A DNA stretch of 64,000 nt, taken from NCBI GenBank assembly GCA_041394285.1, contig JAWKIL010000022.1, forward strand, positions 1-64,000, written 5' to 3'. Shown here piece by piece: positions 33,353-42,258 of this stretch (its first letter is position 1; every line of letters starts with the position of its first letter). The notes below the pieces were generated by a model, which saw nothing but the letters and a program-made list of their open reading frames with translations, was not told the DNA's origin and did not search any database. The position numbers were made by a program, and so were the translations under genes. This stretch comes from CADEDH01 sp041394285 (lineage in GTDB: Bacteria > Actinomycetota > Acidimicrobiia > Acidimicrobiales > SZUA-35).

Positions 33353-34153
33353 ATGTCGACCCTGGTCTGCTTCCACGCCCACCCCGACGACGAGTCGCTG
33401 TCGACCGGGGGTCTGATGGCCAAGGCGGCGGCCGCCGGCCACCGGGTGATCCTCGTCACCGCCACCCGGGGCGAGCAGGGCGAGCCCCAGCCCGGTGTGC
33501 TGGCTCCGGGCGAGCCGTTGTGGCAGCGCCGGGTGCAGGAGCTGGGCCGAGGCGGCCGAGGTCCTGGGGCCGAGCCGCCCCGGTTCCTCGGTTACGAGGA
33601 CTCGGGAATGATGGGCACCCCGGCCAACGACAACCCGGCCTGCTTCTGGCGGGCCGACGTGAGCGAGGCGGCCGACCGGCTGGCCGCAATCCTGGCCGAG
33701 GTCGAGGCCGACGTGCTCACGATCTACGACCCCCACGGCCTCTACGGCCATCCCGACCACATCCAGGTGCACCGGGTGGGCCGCCTGGCCGGGGAGCGGG
33801 CCGGCCTGACCCACGTCTACGAGGCCACGGTGGGACGGGAGCGGGCCATGAACGGGTTCAAGGCGATGGCGGCCGAGATGGAGGCCCGGGGTCTCGAAGG
33901 CTCCAACATCGACGACATCCCCGACTTCGGCGTGCCCGAAGCCGACCTGGCCTACCTCGTGGACGTGTCGGCCCACACCAGAGCCAAGCGGGAGGCGTTG
34001 GCCCGCCACCGGAGCCAGGTGTCGGTGGAGAACGGGTTCCTGTCCCTGCCCGACGAGTACTACAACCAGATGTTCGCCCTCGAGCACTTCGCCCTGCCCG
34101 GCGTGTTCGGCAACGGCGGGCCCCAGCTGGTCGAGCTCCTGCCCGGGTTGTAG
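33353..34153 (+). CDS. LmbE/PIG-L deacetylase, Mca/MshB-like, with compensated local frameshift
   Basis: This 266-aa protein has the zinc motif HAHPDDES (residues 8-15) and the second motif LYGHPDHIQVH (about 138-148) of the mycothiol S-conjugate amidase / GlcNAc-Ins deacetylase family. GYEDSGMMGTPAN is also typical. Residues 65-72 (GRGGRGPG) are unlike the family. Removing one G from 33,544-33,546 and adding one to 33,566-33,569 restores LAEAAEVLG, an ordinary helix. So there is a +1/-1 pair, either sequence error or real. Function should otherwise be intact. Confidence 0.85.
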   Translation: MSTLVCFHAHPDDESLSTGGLMAKAAAAGHRVILVTATRGEQGEPQPGVLAPGEPLWQRRVQELGRGGRGPGAEPPRFLGYEDSGMMGTPANDNPACFWRADVSEAADRLAAILAEVEADVLTIYDPHGLYGHPDHIQVHRVGRLAGERAGLTHVYEATVGRERAMNGFKAMAAEMEARGLEGSNIDDIPDFGVPEADLAYLVDVSAHTRAKREALARHRSQVSVENGFLSLPDEYYNQMFALEHFALPGVFGNGGPQLVELLPGL

Positions 34154-34163
34154 CCGGCTGACC

Positions 34164-35384
34164 TCACGCCCCGGTGGTGGCCGCCCGGCGTTCCAGCGGC
34201 AGGAGGACGGCGGCGGCCACCAGGGCCAGCACCATGGCGATCACCAGGGTGGGGGTGTAGTCGTAGGCGTCGATCAGGCGGCCCATCAGGGGTGGCCCGA
34301 TGAGGCCTCCGATGCCGGCTGACGTGTAGAGGGCGCCGAGGATGGCGCCCAGGCCGATCGTGCCGAACAGCTCGGCCGCCACCGCCGGGGCCAGGGCGAT
34401 GAAGCCGCCGTAGGACACCCCCATCACCACGGCGAACGCCAGGAGGGCGACGTAGCTGTGGCCCACCAGCACCCAGATGAGGAAGCTGGCACCGTTGACG
34501 GCGATGCAGGTGCGGTACAGGCGCAGCGATGACCAGCGGGCGGCCAGCCGGCCCAGCATGAGGCGCCCGGCCACCGACGACATACCGATCAGACCGACGA
34601 GCCAGCCGGCCGAGCCGCTGATGGCCTCGGTCTCCAGGTAGTCGTCGAGGAACACGAAGGGCACGAACAGGGTGGCGCTGAGCAGGAACATCGAGCCGTA
34701 GAGAATCCAGAAGGGGCGGCTGGTTCGCAGCACCCCGCTCAGGGCCTGGGCCGGCGCGGTCTGAGCCCCCCGCTCCGGGCGGTGGGCTCCCACCGAGGCC
34801 ACCGCCAGCAGCACGGCCACCCCGACGGCGAGGATCACGTAGCTCCGCCGCCACCCGTAGCGGCTGATCAGGCTCTCGGCCAGCGGGGCCACCACCAGGG
34901 TCCCGACCCCGATGCCGGCCACCGCCACCCCCAGGGCGGTGGTGCGGCGCCGCTCGAACCAGGCCCCCACGCTCGACACCATCGGCACGTAGGCACAGGC
35001 CACCCCGATCCCCACGCCCAGGCCGTAGGTGACGAACCCGAGCTCGATCGAGTCGACCCGGGACGTGGCCACCAGCCCGGCCACCATGCACACCGCCCCC
35101 ACCAGCAGCACCGGCCGGGGCCCTCGGGCATCGGCCACCTTTCCCGTGACGACGCCGATGGCGAAGTACAGGAACGTGGTGATGGAGAAGAACAGGGCGG
35201 TGGTCGAGCGGTCGGTGCCGAACTCGTCGGCCATCGGCTTGAAGAAGGCCCCGAAGCTGTAGGTCACGCCGAACACGGTGAAGGTCGACAGGAAGGCCGA
35301 CGCCGCCACCAGCCAGGCCCGCGGACTGTCGAGGCCGTCGGGAGGCCGGGGGCCGGCGGTCTCGGGTTGGTGCTCGAGCGTCAT
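34164..35384 (-). CDS. MFS transporter, monocarboxylate/OFA-like
   Basis: This 406-aa transporter has twelve transmembrane segments. The N-terminal helix VFGVTYSFGAFFKPMADEFG and the loop GKVADARGPRPVL (the MFS motif A position) are typical of the monocarboxylate/oxalate-formate group. Substrate unknown. ATG at 35,384 removes a long charged shadow N-terminus. It is convergent with the deacetylase, 10 bp apart, and divergent from the next MFS gene, 39 bp apart. Confidence 0.85.
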   Translation of the reverse strand: MTLEHQPETAGPRPPDGLDSPRAWLVAASAFLSTFTVFGVTYSFGAFFKPMADEFGTDRSTTALFFSITTFLYFAIGVVTGKVADARGPRPVLLVGAVCMVAGLVATSRVDSIELGFVTYGLGVGIGVACAYVPMVSSVGAWFERRRTTALGVAVAGIGVGTLVVAPLAESLISRYGWRRSYVILAVGVAVLLAVASVGAHRPERGAQTAPAQALSGVLRTSRPFWILYGSMFLLSATLFVPFVFLDDYLETEAISGSAGWLVGLIGMSSVAGRLMLGRLAARWSSLRLYRTCIAVNGASFLIWVLVGHSYVALLAFAVVMGVSYGGFIALAPAVAAELFGTIGLGAILGALYTSAGIGGLIGPPLMGRLIDAYDYTPTLVIAMVLALVAAAVLLPLERRAATTGA

Positions 35385-35423
35385 CGGTTCCCGACCGTAC
35401 CAGTCGACCGCTACCGTGGGCCG

Positions 35424-36695
35424 GTGCCCGAGACGAGTGCTTCCCCCGACGACGTCGACGGTGGCTCGAAGCGCCTTCCCCGGCCGGTGGTGGCCCTTCT
35501 GGCCGCCCTGTTCCTCACGTCGTTCGCCTCGGTGGGCCAGGTGACGATCCTGGGCAAGCAGGTTTTCGACATGACCGGCCGCCCCTTCGACCTGGGCATG
35601 CTCGGCCTGGCCGAGTTCCTGCCGGCGTTCGTCCTGGCCCCGATCACGGGCTCGGTGGCCGACTCGTTCGACCGGCGCCGGGTCTACGCCATCAGCCTGG
35701 CCGGGGAGGCCGTGTTCTCCCTCGGGCTGTGGGCCTACGTGGCCACCGACCCCATCGCCCTGTGGCCCATCTTCGTGCTGGTGGTGCTGTTCGGGGTGGC
35801 CCGGGCCTTCGTGGCCCCCTCCAGCCGGGCCCTGCCCATCGACCTGGCCCCGCCCCACCTGGTGGAGCGGGTGGTGGCGCTGCGGTCGCTGTCGTACCAG
35901 GCGGGCACGATCTCGGGCCCGGTGCTGTTCGGCCTGGCCTTCCTGCTGGGCCGCTCCGTGCCCTACCTGGTGGCCACCGCCGGCTTCCTGGCCGCCGTGG
36001 GCGCCCTGGTCTTCGTGGGGCCGACGGTGGTGGCCCGCCTGGCCCGGGCCACCGGGTACCGCCAGGCCCTGCGGGACGCCACCGACGGGCTGCGCCTCAT
36101 GCGCCGGGCCCCGATCCTGTCCGGTGCCATCACGCTCGACCTGTTCGCCGTGCTGCTGGGCGGAGCCGTGGCCCTGCTGCCGGCCATCGCCACCGAGCGC
36201 CTCGACGTGGGGGCGGTCGGCCTCGGCTGGCTGCGGGCCACGATCGGGATAGGGGCCGCCTGCGCCGCCCTCACGCTGTCGATCCGCCCCCTACGCCGCC
36301 GGGTGGGGCCGGTGCTGCTGGTGGCGGTGGCCGTGTTCGGGGTGGCCACCATCGTGCTCGGGTTCACCCGCAACTTCGTCGTGGCTTGCGCCGCCCTGTT
36401 CGTGCTGGCGGCGGCCGACGCCGTCAGCGTGTTCATCCGGGCCACGCTGGTGCCCCTCGCCACCCCGGAAGACATGCGGGGCCGGGTGTTGGCGGTGGAG
36501 AACGTCTTCATCGGGGCGTCGAACGAGCTGGGGGCGGTGGAGTCGGGCCTCGCCGCCCAGTGGCTGGGGCTGATTCCGGCTGTCGTGGGCGGGGGTGTGG
36601 GCACGATCCTGGTCGTGATCGGCTTCTGGTTCTGGGTGCCGGCGCTGCGCGACGTCGACCGCTTCGCCGAGGCCCGGGTGGACCACGGAGGCTGA
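35424..36695 (+). CDS. MFS transporter, MFS_3/EntS-like
   Basis: This 423-aa transporter of the EntS/DUF894-type MFS group has VADSFDRRRVYAISLAGE after helix 2 and FVAPSSRALPIDLAPPHLVE after helix 4, both characteristic. Relatives export siderophores, macrolides or other hydrophobic compounds; nothing nearby defines the substrate. GTG start at 35,424 (VPETSASPDDVD). Only 39 bp separates it from the divergent MFS gene. Confidence 0.84.
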   Translation: MPETSASPDDVDGGSKRLPRPVVALLAALFLTSFASVGQVTILGKQVFDMTGRPFDLGMLGLAEFLPAFVLAPITGSVADSFDRRRVYAISLAGEAVFSLGLWAYVATDPIALWPIFVLVVLFGVARAFVAPSSRALPIDLAPPHLVERVVALRSLSYQAGTISGPVLFGLAFLLGRSVPYLVATAGFLAAVGALVFVGPTVVARLARATGYRQALRDATDGLRLMRRAPILSGAITLDLFAVLLGGAVALLPAIATERLDVGAVGLGWLRATIGIGAACAALTLSIRPLRRRVGPVLLVAVAVFGVATIVLGFTRNFVVACAALFVLAAADAVSVFIRATLVPLATPEDMRGRVLAVENVFIGASNELGAVESGLAAQWLGLIPAVVGGGVGTILVVIGFWFWVPALRDVDRFAEARVDHGG

Positions 36696-36706
36696 TCGGG
36701 CCGGCG

Positions 36707-39700
36707 CTACCAGCCGTCGACGGCGGCCCGCTTCTTATCGGTGCGCGGCGCCGGCGGGCGGATCGAGGCCATGAGATGGCCCAGCCAGTGGCGGGTCTCG
36801 GCCGGGTCGATCGTGTCGTCCAGGGCGAACCCGGTGGCGTAGTTGAGGGCACCGCCCCGCACGTACTCCTTGGCCACCAGCTCGTCGAACTTGGCCTTGC
36901 GCTCGGCCGGATCCTCGATGGCGGCCAGCACGTCGCGGAAGCCGAGCTTCACCGACCCCTCCAGCCCCATGGCGCCGAACTCGGCCGTGGGCCAGGCCAC
37001 GGTGGCCAGCGGCACCTTGTACGAGCCACCGGCCATGGCGATGCCGCCCAGGCCGTAGCTCTTGCGCACGATCACGGTGAACGTGGGCACGTCCAGGTTC
37101 GCCCCGACGAGGAACATGCGGCTGGAGTGGCGGACGAGGGCCGTCTTCTCGATCTCGGGCCCCACCATGATCCCCGGGGTGTCGCACAGGAACAGGATGG
37201 GGATGTCGAAGGCGTCGCACAGCTGCATGAAGCGGGCGCCCTTGTCGGATCCGTCGGAGTCGATGGCGCCCCCGAGGTGGTTCGGGTTGTTGGCGATGAT
37301 GCCCACCGGACGACCCTCGATGCGGGCCAGGCCGGTGATCATCCCCACCCCGAACAGGGGGCGCAGCTCCAGCCAGGACCCGATGTCGACCAGGTTGTCG
37401 ATCACGTGGCGGATCTCGTAGCTGCGGAGCCGGTTCTCGGGCACGATGTGGCGCAGCCGACGCTGGTCGTGGGCCTCCCAGTGGTCCACCGGGCCCTGGA
37501 AATAGCTCAGGTACTGCTTGGCCACCCGGGTGGCCTCGGCCTCGTCGTCCACGAGGACGTCGATCACGCCGGAGCGGGTCTGCACCTCCACCGGGCCGAT
37601 CTCCTCGGGGCGGAACACGCCCAGCCCGCCGCCCTCGATCATGGCCGGGCCACCCATGCCGATGTTGGCATTGCGGGTGGCGATGATCACGTCGCAGCAG
37701 CCGAGGAGGGATGCGTTGCCGGCATAGCACCGGCCCGACACGACCGCCACCATGGGCACCAGGCCCGACAGGGTGGCGAAGCGGCTGAAGGTGCGGGACC
37801 CGAAGTCGCCGCCGTCGGTGTCGCCGGGGCGGCCGCCGCCCCCTTCGGCGAACAGGATCAGGGGCATGCGGCCCTCGGCCGCGATGTCGATGATGCGGTC
37901 GGTCTTGGCGTGGTTGCGGATCCCCTGGGTGCCGGCGAACACGGTGTAGTCGTAGATCATCACGGCGCACCGGTTGTCGGGCTCGCCGAACAGCTCGCCG
38001 TTGACCGAGCCGACGCCGGTGATCAGCCCGTCGGCCGGGCTCTTGACGATGAGGTCCTCCCGGGTGCGGCGCCGGCGCTGGGCGGCCAGCGCCATCGGGC
38101 CGTACTCCACGAAGGTGCCCTCGTCCACCAGGTCGGCCAGGTTCTCCCGGGCGGTGCGCTGGTTGGTGGCCCGGCGCCGGGCCACGGCGTCGGGGCGGGC
38201 CTCGTCCATCATCCGGGCCCGGAGGGCGAGCACCTGTTCCAGGCTGGGCCGGATCTCGTCGAGGTCCACCGCGGTCTCGACCTCTTCGGTGGTGGCGGTG
38301 TGGTCGACGTCGCCCAGCACCAGCAGGGCCTGGTCGGCCCACAGGGTGTCACCGGGAGCGGCGGCCAGTGAGGCCACCACCCCGGCGGCCGGGGCCCGCA
38401 CCTCGTGCTCCATCTTCATGGCCTCCACCACGGCCACCAGCTGGCCCGGCGCCACCGGGTCCCCCACCGCCACCTCCACGGTCACCACGGTGCCCTGGAG
38501 CGGCGTGCGCACGGTGAGCGTGCCCTCCGGGTCGGCAGCGACGGCGGCGGTGCTGCCGGTGCCGCCGTCGGGCCCGCCGGCCGTGCTCGGGCGTCGGCCG
38601 AAGGCGAGGACGGCCAGCGGATCGTCGCTGTCGAGGCGGGCCCCGGCCTGGGCCGGAGGGGCCGACGAACCATTGCCGCCACCGCTACCGGCGTGGAGGC
38701 GGGGGTGGGCCACGGCATCGAGCAGGTCGGCCAGGTTGGTCTCCAGGAACCCGGTGGTGGCCGCCCCCACCAGGGGATGGCCCACGATCGAGCGGAGCAG
38801 GTCGAGGTTGGTGTCGACCCCCTCGATGCGGGTCTCGCACAGGGCCCGGTAGAGCTTGTTGGCCGCCCCGTCGAACGATCCCGAGCGGCGGTGGACCACC
38901 AGCTTGGCCAGCAGCGAGTCGTAGGCGGGGTTGACCACCATGCCCTGGTGGGCCGCGGTGTCGACCCGCACACCGGGGCCGGCCGCCGGCTCGAAGGTGG
39001 TGATCGTGCCGGCGGCGGGGCGGGTGAGGCCGCTGGGATCGATGGTCTCGGCGTTGATCCGGGCCTGGAGGGCCCAGCCGGTCACCGGGGCCCCGCTGCC
39101 GTCGCCCGGGCCGGCCAGACCGAGGTCGGCCAGGGTGGCGCCGGCGGCCAGACGGAGCTGGATCTCCACCAGGTCGAGGCCGGTCACCTCCTCGGTCACC
39201 GTGTGCTCCACCTGGATGCGGGCGTTGGTCTCGATGAACCAGATGTCGGCGTCGGGGCCCAGCTCTGTCGGCGCCTCTCCGTCGTGGGCCGGTGCGGCGA
39301 CGAGGAACTCGACCGTTCCCACGTTGGCGTAGCGGACGGAGCGGGCCAGGGTCACGGCGGCGCCGGTGATCCGGTGGCGCAGCTCGTCGGACAGGCCGGG
39401 GGCGGGGGCGATCTCCAGGATCTTCTGGTTGCGGCGCTGCACCGAGCAGTCCCGCTCGCCCAGGTGGACGGCGGCACCGGTGCCGTCGCCCACGATCTGC
39501 ACCTCGATGTGGCGGGCCACCGGCACCAGGCGCTCGGCGTACACGTCTCCCCGGCCGAAGGCGGTGACCGCCTCGGATGTGCACCGGGCCCAGGCCGACT
39601 CCAGCTGGTCGGCCGAGCGGACCACCCGCATGCCCCGTCCGCCGCCGCCGGCCACCGCCTTGAGCATCACGGCGCCGTGCTCGGCCAGCAGGGCCGCCGC

Positions 39701-40195
39701 CTGCTCGATGGTGGCTGGCCCGTCGGAGCCGGCGAGCACGGGGAGCCCGGCGGCGGCCGCCGCCCGGCGGGCGGCCAGCTTGTCGCCGAAGAGGTCGAGC
39801 AGATCGGGGCGGGGGCCCACGAACCGCAGCCCGGCCGTCTCGCAGGCTCGGGCCAGCTCGGCGCTCTCGGCCAGGAAGCCGTAGCCGGGATGCACCGAAT
39901 CCGCCCCCGAGGCCCGGGCCGCCTCGATCACGGCCGGGATGTCGAGGTAGCCGGCGACCCCCCGGGTGGGGAGGACCCGCACATCGTCGGCCAGGGCCAG
40001 GTGGGTGCTGCCGGCGTCGTCCGGCGTGTGGACGGCCACGGTCGCCACCCCGAGCTCGGTGGCCGTGCGCAGGATCCGCACCGCGATCTCGCCCCGGTTG
40101 GCCACCAGCAGCCGCTCGATGCCCACCCAGCCCGAACCGGCGGCTCCGGCCGCAGCGAAGGGGAACGGGCTCCCGGCGCTCAACGTCTGAGTCAT
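36707..40195 (-). CDS. Single-chain biotin-dependent acyl-CoA carboxylase
   Basis: This 1162-aa protein carries all parts of an acyl-CoA carboxylase. Biotin carboxylase comes first (about 25-480; LLVANRGEIAVRIL, AVAGGGGRGMRVV, NARIQVEHTVTEE). A BCCP domain has biotinyl Lys594 in EAMKMEHEV. A carboxyltransferase follows (about 640-1150; GGDFGSRTFSRFATLSGLVP, NPNHLGGAIDSDGSDKGARF). The single-chain layout resembles the mycobacterial long-chain acyl-CoA carboxylase rather than the usual split AccA3/AccD pair. Substrate (acetyl-, propionyl- or longer CoA) cannot be read from sequence. Confidence 0.93.
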   Translation of the reverse strand: MTQTLSAGSPFPFAAAGAAGSGWVGIERLLVANRGEIAVRILRTATELGVATVAVHTPDDAGSTHLALADDVRVLPTRGVAGYLDIPAVIEAARASGADSVHPGYGFLAESAELARACETAGLRFVGPRPDLLDLFGDKLAARRAAAAAGLPVLAGSDGPATIEQAAALLAEHGAVMLKAVAGGGGRGMRVVRSADQLESAWARCTSEAVTAFGRGDVYAERLVPVARHIEVQIVGDGTGAAVHLGERDCSVQRRNQKILEIAPAPGLSDELRHRITGAAVTLARSVRYANVGTVEFLVAAPAHDGEAPTELGPDADIWFIETNARIQVEHTVTEEVTGLDLVEIQLRLAAGATLADLGLAGPGDGSGAPVTGWALQARINAETIDPSGLTRPAAGTITTFEPAAGPGVRVDTAAHQGMVVNPAYDSLLAKLVVHRRSGSFDGAANKLYRALCETRIEGVDTNLDLLRSIVGHPLVGAATTGFLETNLADLLDAVAHPRLHAGSGGGNGSSAPPAQAGARLDSDDPLAVLAFGRRPSTAGGPDGGTGSTAAVAADPEGTLTVRTPLQGTVVTVEVAVGDPVAPGQLVAVVEAMKMEHEVRAPAAGVVASLAAAPGDTLWADQALLVLGDVDHTATTEEVETAVDLDEIRPSLEQVLALRARMMDEARPDAVARRRATNQRTARENLADLVDEGTFVEYGPMALAAQRRRRTREDLIVKSPADGLITGVGSVNGELFGEPDNRCAVMIYDYTVFAGTQGIRNHAKTDRIIDIAAEGRMPLILFAEGGGGRPGDTDGGDFGSRTFSRFATLSGLVPMVAVVSGRCYAGNASLLGCCDVIIATRNANIGMGGPAMIEGGGLGVFRPEEIGPVEVQTRSGVIDVLVDDEAEATRVAKQYLSYFQGPVDHWEAHDQRRLRHIVPENRLRSYEIRHVIDNLVDIGSWLELRPLFGVGMITGLARIEGRPVGIIANNPNHLGGAIDSDGSDKGARFMQLCDAFDIPILFLCDTPGIMVGPEIEKTALVRHSSRMFLVGANLDVPTFTVIVRKSYGLGGIAMAGGSYKVPLATVAWPTAEFGAMGLEGSVKLGFRDVLAAIEDPAERKAKFDELVAKEYVRGGALNYATGFALDDTIDPAETRHWLGHLMASIRPPAPRTDKKRAAVDGW

Positions 40196-40256
40196 GGCCT
40201 AGAACGCTGCCACACCCTGCCTGCGGTAACAAACACCCCGGGGCCGGGCGCCGGGT

Positions 40257-40682
40257 TCAGTGGGCGAAGACCTGGGAGTCGTCGGCGAAGGCCTTGAACT
40301 CGAGGGCGTTGCCCGACGGATCGAGTAGGAACATCGTCCACTGCTCGCCGACCTCCCCCGGGAACCGGACGTGGGGGTCGATCACGAACGTCATGCCGGC
40401 GGCCCTGAGCCGGTCGGCCAGCTGGTGCCAGGCGTCGGGCGACAGGAGCACGCCGTAGTGGGGGACCGGCACGTGGTGGCCGTCGACCTCGTTGCCCACC
40501 GGGCTGGGGCCGGGATGGAGCGGGTCGAGGTGGGCCACGAACTGGTGGCCGTAGAGACTGAAGTCCACCCACGTGTCGGCCGAGCGCCCCTCGGCACAGC
40601 CCAGGAGACCGCCGTAGAAGACCCGGGCAGCGGCGAGATCATGGACCGGCATGGCGAGGTGGAAGCGGTGCAGCTCGGGCAT
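40257..40682 (-). CDS. VOC-family (glyoxalase/bleomycin-resistance fold) protein
   Basis: This 141-aa protein has two beta-alpha-beta-beta-beta modules: HRFHLAMPVHDLAAARVFYG at residues 5-24 and FLLDPSGNALEFKAF at 119-133. Potential metal ligands are the N-terminal His and the C-terminal Glu. Family members include dioxygenases, isomerases and binding proteins; no specific reaction can be assigned. Confidence 0.85.
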   Translation of the reverse strand: MPELHRFHLAMPVHDLAAARVFYGGLLGCAEGRSADTWVDFSLYGHQFVAHLDPLHPGPSPVGNEVDGHHVPVPHYGVLLSPDAWHQLADRLRAAGMTFVIDPHVRFPGEVGEQWTMFLLDPSGNALEFKAFADDSQVFAH

Positions 40683-40707
40683 CGGCCCAGTCTGCCGCGG
40701 CGCCGGC

Positions 40708-40737
40708 TTGAGCGTTCACCCGTCAAGGGCGTAGCAT
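40708..40737 (+). promoter_or_regulatory. Putative promoter of the 114-aa gene
   Basis: TTGAGC (40,708-40,713) and TAGCAT (40,732-40,737) are spaced 18 bp, about 50 bp before the ATG at 40,788. It overlaps the 16-bp sequence repeated at 41,169. Confidence 0.35.
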
Positions 40738-41184
40738 AGGGGCTGTTAGGGCTTCCTATCGGGAGCTATCAAGCTGATCGGGGAACCATGTCAGCAGCCA
40801 GTGCCACCGAGCAGGGCGATCGGACCCGCATCCTCGTGCGGTCGATCACGGCCGCCGACGGGGGCACGGTCCTGGCCGCCGGAGACGGCCCGGGTGACGA
40901 GGTGTTCCGGTGCCGGGTTCCGGTCCGGCCCGATGCCCCCTCGGCCCGCCGCTGGCAACGGGTGATGCGGCGTATCCACCGGGTGGAGATCGATGGCAGG
41001 AGCGGCTGCCTCCAGGCCATGGTGTGGGGGGTGGGCCATCGACGTGAGGTCCGCTTGCCGGTGCCCGTCGGCACCGCGCTCGGTCTGGGCCTGGCCGGCG
41101 TGCCACTGGTGTTGGATCTCGGCGGCAGCTGACCGGCCGCCGGCCCCGTCAGCCTTCGCCGTTAATTAAGCGTTCCCCCGTCAA
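40711..41184. repeat. 16-bp direct repeats flanking the 114-aa gene
   Basis: AGCGTTCACCCGTCAA at 40,711-40,726 and AGCGTTCCCCCGTCAA at 41,169-41,184 differ at one base. The second reaches into the stop codon of the downstream binding-protein gene. They may be remnants of a small insertion or regulator sites. Confidence 0.4.
40788..41132 (+). CDS. Hypothetical protein
   Basis: This 114-aa protein is basic in the middle (RRWQRVMRRIHRVEID) and ends with a hydrophobic Gly/Leu-rich segment (GTALGLGLAGVPLVLDL) that is short for a membrane helix. GGGGAA precedes the ATG by two bases. No family is recognised. It is flanked by minus-strand genes on both sides and by two near-identical 16-bp repeats. 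Confidence 0.55.
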   Translation: MSAASATEQGDRTRILVRSITAADGGTVLAAGDGPGDEVFRCRVPVRPDAPSARRWQRVMRRIHRVEIDGRSGCLQAMVWGVGHRREVRLPVPVGTALGLGLAGVPLVLDLGGS

Positions 41185-42227
41185 CCTTCGAGGCCGGCCC
41201 CGATGATCAGGTCCCGGGTGGCGGTCAGCCCGCCGCCCAGGGCGGCCACGTCGATGTCGGCGTCGGCGAAGTCGATGGGCGGCACCTCGCCCGAGGGGGC
41301 CATCCCGGTGGCCAGCGGGTACTCGAAGGTCTGGTCGGCGAAGTAGCGCTGGCCGCGCTCGCCCAGCAGGAACGTGATCAGCTCGGCCGCTCCGCCCGGG
41401 TTGGCCGCCCCGTCCGGGATGGCGGCGCCGGTGGTGATGAGGGTGGCGCCGGGGTCGTCGCTGGCCAGCTGGTGGTTACGGGCCGGGTGCGACGGGTCCT
41501 CGGCCAGGAACTGGTGGTTGTAGTAGTGGTTCACCAGGCCGGCGTCGATCTCGCCCCGGGCCACGGCGGCCACGATGGCATTGTTGTTGGCGTAGCTCAC
41601 CACGTCGTTGGCCACCATCGCCTCCAGCCACTGGGCCGTGGCCTCGTCGCCTTCGGTGGCCCGCATCGTGGTGACGAAGTCCTGGAATGAGCCGTTGGAC
41701 GGTGCGATCCCGACCCGCCCCTTCCACGCCGGGTCGGTCAGATCGAAGACGCTGGCCGGCAGCTCGGTCTCGGCCACCAGCTCGGGGTGGTACACCATCA
41801 CCCGCTGCCGCCCGCTGAACCCGATCCAGCGGCCGTCGCTGTCGCGCACGTTCTCGGGGACCAGCGCCAGGACGTCGTCGGGGAGCGGGGCCAGCCTCCC
41901 GGAGGCCTCCAGGAGGCCGATCGAACCGGGGCTCTGCGACAGGAACACGTCGGCCCGGACCTGGCCGGCGGCCGCCTCCTCCTCGATCAGCAGCGCCAGG
42001 TCGGCCGACTGGCCGTAGCGGACCTCCACCTCGATCCCCGTCTCGGCGGTGAAGTCGTCGAGGATCGGGTCGATCAGGTTCTCGGTGCGTCCCGAGTAGA
42101 TGGTCACCGTGTCGGAACCGGCCCCGGCCCCGGCGCTGTTCTCGCCGCCGGTGCCCCCGTCGTCGCCGCAGGCGGCCATGACCAGGAGGAGACTCACAAG
42201 GGCGGGAGCGATGATCCGATGGCGCAT
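41181..42227 (-). CDS. Ferric-iron-type ABC transporter substrate-binding lipoprotein
   Basis: This 348-aa protein has a lipoprotein signal (SLLLVMAAC, lipobox Cys near residue 20). The mature protein matches FbpA-type binding proteins: VTIYSGRTENLIDPILDDFT, RADVFLSQSPGSIGLLEASG and the Tyr pair in GLVNHYYNHQFL, tyrosines that bind Fe3+ in FbpA. It is the third gene of a permease-ATPase-binding-protein operon. The ATG at 42,227 is chosen; a GTG at 42,245 is the alternative. Confidence 0.85.
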   Translation of the reverse strand: MRHRIIAPALVSLLLVMAACGDDGGTGGENSAGAGAGSDTVTIYSGRTENLIDPILDDFTAETGIEVEVRYGQSADLALLIEEEAAAGQVRADVFLSQSPGSIGLLEASGRLAPLPDDVLALVPENVRDSDGRWIGFSGRQRVMVYHPELVAETELPASVFDLTDPAWKGRVGIAPSNGSFQDFVTTMRATEGDEATAQWLEAMVANDVVSYANNNAIVAAVARGEIDAGLVNHYYNHQFLAEDPSHPARNHQLASDDPGATLITTGAAIPDGAANPGGAAELITFLLGERGQRYFADQTFEYPLATGMAPSGEVPPIDFADADIDVAALGGGLTATRDLIIGAGLEG

Positions 42228-42258
42228 AGGTGAACTCTTGATCACCTATCAGAAAATG

